DNA of 16,567 nucleotides from Deltaproteobacteria bacterium (GTDB lineage: Bacteria > SAR324 > NAC60-12): assembly GCA_002730365.1 (NCBI GenBank), contig PBZZ01000071.1, positions 5,193 to 21,759 of the forward strand. Reading direction: 5' to 3'. Positions 13,213-16,567 of the stretch are shown here, one piece after another; position 1 is the stretch's first letter, and every line of letters begins with the position of its first letter. The notes under the pieces are model-generated. The model saw nothing but the letters and a program-made list of their open reading frames with translations. It searched no databases and was not told the DNA's origin. The position numbers and the translations under genes were made by a program.

Positions 13213-14124
13213 ATGAAAGCTGACTTGCTGGCAGCCAGCCTGATGACCGCGATCAAGACACCTTACTGCTCTGATGGATCAATTGACCTAGCAACCTATG
13301 ATTTTCTACTGCAGGAGCAGATCAAACAAGGTGTTGAGGGAATTGTAGTCGGTGGTACTACGGGAGAAGGCCATTTGATGCATTGGGAGGAACACCTGAT
13401 GTTGATTGCTCACACCGTTCATTATTTCGGAGATCGGCTGAGGGTGATTGGTAATACCGGAAGTAACAACACGCGGGAAGCACTCAAGGCCACTGAATAC
13501 GGCTTTGCTTCAGGGATGCACGCTTCACTACAGATCAATCCTTATTACGGCAAGACCTCCCCAACAGGATTGAAAGAGCACTTTCAGCGGGTGTTGGAAT
13601 TGGGCCCTGCCATCATCTACAACGTACCATCTCGCACTGGACAAGACCTGCCTCCAGAGTTGATTCGTGAATTGGCTAAACATCCAAACCTTTTGGGTGT
13701 CAAGGAATGCGCAGGGAATGAACGAATCGCAGCCTACGAGAAAGAAGGAATCGCTTGCTGGTCAGGCAATGATGATCAGGCATGGGAAGCCCGCCATCAC
13801 TGTAGTGGACATGGTGTGATTTCTGTCACCGCTAACGTTGTACCTGGCTTGATGCGCCGTTTGATGGACGAACCCGACTCAACCTTGGCTGACCGATTGA
13901 AACCCTTGATGGACTGGCTGTTTATTCATCCCAATCCGATCGGAGTCAATACAATTCTGGCAATGACTGGTGCCACCAAACCGGTCTTTCGATTGCCTTA
14001 TGTTCCTTTGGATACTGAACTTCGACAGACTGGAATGGATCTGCTACAGCAGTTTGAATCTGGTGACTGGGTTGGTCCCTCCCTCGAATTACTGCGTGAC
14101 GAAGACTTCCAACTTGTCGCCTGA
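13213..14124 (+). CDS. dapA: 4-hydroxy-tetrahydrodipicolinate synthase, plant-type
   Basis: A 303-residue TIM-barrel aldolase that condenses pyruvate with aspartate semialdehyde, the first committed step of lysine and diaminopimelate synthesis. Catalytic residues are all seen: Thr49/Thr50 (GGTTGEG), Tyr112 (NPYYGKT), Tyr136 and Arg141 (YNVPSRTG) and Schiff-base Lys164 (GVKEC). Several blocks are characteristic of the plant chloroplast enzyme rather than E. coli DapA: VGGTTGEGHLMHWEEHLMLI (46-65), INPYYGKTSPTGL (108-120), WSGNDD (183-188), GVISVTANVVPGLMRRLM (201-218) and HPNPIGVNT (239-247). Trp58, His61, Asn85, Glu89 and Tyr111 occupy the lysine-allosteric positions in their plant form, so lysine feedback is predicted. 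There is no visible Shine-Dalgarno. The start MKADLLAASL suits the family with no transit peptide. No other lysine gene adjoins it. Confidence 0.93.
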   Translation: MKADLLAASLMTAIKTPYCSDGSIDLATYDFLLQEQIKQGVEGIVVGGTTGEGHLMHWEEHLMLIAHTVHYFGDRLRVIGNTGSNNTREALKATEYGFASGMHASLQINPYYGKTSPTGLKEHFQRVLELGPAIIYNVPSRTGQDLPPELIRELAKHPNLLGVKECAGNERIAAYEKEGIACWSGNDDQAWEARHHCSGHGVISVTANVVPGLMRRLMDEPDSTLADRLKPLMDWLFIHPNPIGVNTILAMTGATKPVFRLPYVPLDTELRQTGMDLLQQFESGDWVGPSLELLRDEDFQLVA

Positions 14125-14171
14125 ATCCCCTGGAACTCAATAGTACGAGCCAACTCGTCGAGAAAGTAGGA

Positions 14172-14732
14172 ATGCGCCACAAAGCCCGCGAGATCGCCCT
14201 GCAAGGCCTTTATCAGCTGGAAATCCACAAGACCGCGGAACTAGATCTGATTGATGCCTTCCTCGCCAGAACCCGTCAGGATGAATGGGAACACTTCCGT
14301 AGTCGTCTCAAAGAAGATAAGTCCGCAACGGATCAGATGGATACGAAGCACCAGGAGTTCGGTAAGAAGCTACAGGAAACTCTTGAATTTGCTCGCAACC
14401 TAATACAGGGTGCTTCCCTCCATCGCAAGAAACTGGATCGTGTAATCAAGCACAATCTAGAGAGTTGGAAATTGGGTCGTCTCTCTGTGCTGACCCGTAA
14501 TGTCCTCCGCCTGGCAGTGTATGAGATGCTTTTTCAAGCGAACGAAGTACCACATCGGGTTGTGATCAATGAGGCATTGGAATTGACAGACTCCTTCATT
14601 GACGAAAAGACCAAGAGCTTCGTCAACAGTGTTCTCCAGAAGGTTTACGACCGGCAGCGCCAGCCTCAGGTCGACTCCACTCAAACACCTCCCATAGAAA
14701 CCACACTGGAATCCGCAGAACCAAATTCCTGA
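14172..14732 (+). CDS. nusB: Transcription antitermination factor NusB
   Basis: A 186-residue RNA-binding protein that with NusE (S10) binds boxA RNA to support antitermination in rRNA operons. The N-terminal RHKAREIALQGLYQLE (2-17) and the C-terminal blocks DRVIKHNLESWKLGRL (89-104), LTRNVLRLAVYEML (107-120), EVPHRVVINEALELTDSF (125-142) and KTKSFVNSVL (146-155) are diagnostic. It is longer than the E. coli protein (139 residues) because of a charged insert at about 32-64 and a Pro/Thr/Ser/Glu-rich tail after 160. AGTAGG lies just before the ATG. It sits between dapA and pncB with short gaps. Confidence 0.95.
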   Translation: MRHKAREIALQGLYQLEIHKTAELDLIDAFLARTRQDEWEHFRSRLKEDKSATDQMDTKHQEFGKKLQETLEFARNLIQGASLHRKKLDRVIKHNLESWKLGRLSVLTRNVLRLAVYEMLFQANEVPHRVVINEALELTDSFIDEKTKSFVNSVLQKVYDRQRQPQVDSTQTPPIETTLESAEPNS

Positions 14733-14739
14733 ACTCTGC

Positions 14740-16203
14740 ATGCTGTCTGAATTTTCTGCTCTGCGCACGGATCTCTACCAGATCACCATGGCTTACGGCT
14801 ATTGGAAGAGTGGTCTGCAAAATCGAGAAGGCGTCTTCCATATGGTTTTTCGTACCGCTCCTTTCAAGGGTGGGTTCACGATTGCCTGTGGCTTGGAGGA
14901 CGTGGTGCATTATCTCAAAGATTTTCACTTCACCGACTCCGACTTAGCCTATCTGGCAACTCTAGAGGGCAGTGATGGCAAGCCGTTGTTTGAAAAGCCG
15001 TTTCTGAAGTATCTTGAGGAGATGGAACTGGTCTGTGATCTGGATGCAGTTCCTGAGGGAACAGTGGTCTTCCCGTATGAACCCTTATTGCGTGTTCAGG
15101 GACCGCTGATTCAGTGTCAGTTGCTGGAATCCCACATTCTAAATGTCGTCAATTTCCAGACACTGATCGCTACAAAGGCAGCTCGTATCTGTATTGCGAC
15201 AAAGGGCAAGCCTGTGCTGGAGTTTGGACTGCGCCGCGCACAAGGGTCGGATGGCGCCCTGGCTGCCAGTCGAGCAGCCTATGTAGGCGGATGTGTGGCA
15301 ACATCGAATGTTCTCGCTGGAAAGCATTACGGAATCCCAGTCCGAGGTACGATGGGGCACAGTTGGGTAATGTCTTTCGATAATGAACGCGAAGCCTTTG
15401 CGATCTACGCCAAGGTGATGCCCAATAACACAGTGCTGCTAGTCGATACCTATTCAACTTTACGAGGGGTTCAGAATGCAATTGAAGTTGGGCGAGAACT
15501 ACGTGCGCAAGACCACGAATTAGCTGGAATTCGACTCGATTCAGGAGACCTGGCTTACCTCAGTGTGGAAGCTCGGCGAATGCTTGATGAGAACGGATTT
15601 CAGGAGACAAAGATACTAGCTAGTAACGACTTGGATGAATTTGTTGTGGATTCTCTGCAACTCCAACAAGCCCAGATCGATGCTTGGGGAATTGGCACTA
15701 AGCTTGTTACCGCCTATGATCAGCCAGCGCTTGATGGTGTCTATAAGATGGGAGCAATTCGAGATCCTGGTAAAGACTGGCAGTACAAGATCAAGATTGC
15801 TGAGCAATCGAACAAACTGACCACTCCGGGCATTCAGCAGGTCAGAAGATATCGACAGAACGGATACTACGCTGCTGATATGATCTACGATGTGCAGCAA
15901 GGATTCGAAATTCCTTGTACGATGGTGGATCCCTTCGATATAACCCGTCAGCGACATTTTGAGTCTGAAGCAAACTGGGAAGACCTGTTGCAGCCAGTAT
16001 TCTGGCAAGGAAAAGCCGTTCGGGAGTTGCCGTTCTTGAACAGTATCCGTGAGCGAGTACAGTCCCAGCTGAATGGCTTCCATAGCGCGGTACTGCGTAC
16101 CGTCAACCCCCATGAATACCCAGTGGGCATGGAGCGTGGTCTTTTCAACTTACGCACCAAGCTCGCCCTGGAAGTTCGCAACCAGTCTCGACATGCGAAC
16201 TGA
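14740..16203 (+). CDS. pncB: Nicotinate phosphoribosyltransferase
   Basis: A 487-residue enzyme of NAD salvage that joins nicotinate and PRPP to form nicotinate mononucleotide, with ATP hydrolysis. Signatures are LRTDLYQITMAYGYW (8-22), the substrate-binding EFGLRRAQGSDGALAASRAA (161-180) continuing YVGGCVATSN, the phospho-accepting His207 in GTMGHSWVMSF, VDTYST (235-240), IRLDSGDLAYLS (264-275), ASNDLDE (294-300) and GIGTKLVTAYDQPALDGVYK. Length and motif order fit the bacterial long form. The ATG at 14740 follows the nusB stop by 7 nt and has no Shine-Dalgarno, so it is probably translated by ribosomes finishing nusB. The next gene, encoding a Nudix hydrolase, starts 2 nt after its stop. 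Confidence 0.96.
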   Translation: MLSEFSALRTDLYQITMAYGYWKSGLQNREGVFHMVFRTAPFKGGFTIACGLEDVVHYLKDFHFTDSDLAYLATLEGSDGKPLFEKPFLKYLEEMELVCDLDAVPEGTVVFPYEPLLRVQGPLIQCQLLESHILNVVNFQTLIATKAARICIATKGKPVLEFGLRRAQGSDGALAASRAAYVGGCVATSNVLAGKHYGIPVRGTMGHSWVMSFDNEREAFAIYAKVMPNNTVLLVDTYSTLRGVQNAIEVGRELRAQDHELAGIRLDSGDLAYLSVEARRMLDENGFQETKILASNDLDEFVVDSLQLQQAQIDAWGIGTKLVTAYDQPALDGVYKMGAIRDPGKDWQYKIKIAEQSNKLTTPGIQQVRRYRQNGYYAADMIYDVQQGFEIPCTMVDPFDITRQRHFESEANWEDLLQPVFWQGKAVRELPFLNSIRERVQSQLNGFHSAVLRTVNPHEYPVGMERGLFNLRTKLALEVRNQSRHAN

Positions 16204-16205
16204 AA

Positions 16206-16567
16206 ATGGATGATCTGCGCCCCCTACTGCGCTGGGTTCAACGGTGTCATAATTATCAGTTGAATCAATTTCGACCTTTTTATGTTGCCGGATATAAAGT
16301 TGGTTGGATTCTTCCAGAAGATCTACCACTATTTGAACAGTCACCAGCACTCTTTGCTGTTGAATCAGAGCGTGTCGAGTTGCTGGGAGAACCATCGTCA
16401 CCGAAAGAAAGATCGGCTCAGTTGGATGTAGTCCTGCGACAATGGCGAGACCAAGGGTACATCAACGGTTGGCGGGATGAACACTACCTGATCAGTGATG
16501 GTGAGGGGGCGCCCTTGTTCAGTGTAGAACGGAGCGCAACGGCCCTACTGGGAGTACTGAACCTTGG
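16206..16567 (+). CDS. DUF4743/Nudix hydrolase, 5' part (cut by the window edge)
   Basis: An open frame from the ATG at 16206 runs past the right edge, giving the first 120 residues. The segment has the layout of the DUF4743 domain that precedes a Nudix domain in a family found in bacteria, fungi and plants: NQFRPFYVAGYKVGWILPED near residues 20-39, an L-rich middle with RSAQLDVVLRQWRDQGYI, GWRDEHYLI, then PLFSVERSATALLGVL. The Nudix box itself would lie beyond the window, so catalytic competence is not shown. Relatives are annotated as Nudix hydrolases, some related to thiamine pyrophosphokinase. The start is 2 nt after pncB, pointing to a shared transcript and perhaps a shared link to nucleotide cofactors. 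Confidence 0.75.
   Translation, partial: MDDLRPLLRWVQRCHNYQLNQFRPFYVAGYKVGWILPEDLPLFEQSPALFAVESERVELLGEPSSPKERSAQLDVVLRQWRDQGYINGWRDEHYLISDGEGAPLFSVERSATALLGVLNL

Overview
The window reads as chromosome of a Gram-negative bacterium. Supporting signs are a predicted outer-membrane barrel protein, a lipoprotein of the Bor type, several Sec signal peptides and a periplasmic c-type multihaem cytochrome. Base composition is near 50% GC, genes are packed tightly and start-codon overlaps are common. The gene set (FapA/DUF342 protein, multihaem cytochrome, dynamin-like GTPase, plant-type dihydrodipicolinate synthase) would suit a deltaproteobacterial or SAR324-like lineage, but that placement is inference. 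I see no tRNA, rRNA, CRISPR array, transposase or integrase.

Left part (1-5650, + strand): moaB (molybdenum cofactor), then a striking pair with overlapping frames. The first member is a protein with an N-terminal MerR-like HTH, a long coiled coil, a very acidic linker and a C-terminal helix-turn-helix resembling sigma-70 region 4. The second is a 713-residue dynamin-like GTPase. A HAD phosphatase of the 5'(3')-nucleotidase type and a secreted, probably outer-membrane, protein with a Gln-rich linker follow. The HTH/GTPase pair is the best candidate here for an undescribed system: a DNA-binding protein translationally coupled to a membrane-remodelling GTPase.

Middle (5650-8300, - strand): reading on the minus strand, a TatD-family nuclease/hydrolase overlaps a tetrahaem cytochrome carrying a degenerate metallophosphoesterase-like N-terminus. 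Two small overlapping genes of unknown function follow, the first with a perfect Shine-Dalgarno sequence and a possible promoter of its own.

Right part (8300-16567, + strand): a Bor-like lipoprotein diverges from tatD. A dense run follows: rnc (RNase III), an RsuA/RluB-type rRNA pseudouridine synthase, a FapA-family protein, a pentapeptide-repeat protein, a small secreted protein, a plant-type dapA, nusB (transcription antitermination), pncB (NAD salvage) and the 5' part of a DUF4743/Nudix hydrolase cut by the window edge. Three of these act on RNA processing, modification or transcription (rnc, rluB-like, nusB). pncB and the Nudix gene are both nucleotide/cofactor genes and lie 2 nt apart. 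Many housekeeping starts here lack a clear Shine-Dalgarno and probably depend on translational coupling.
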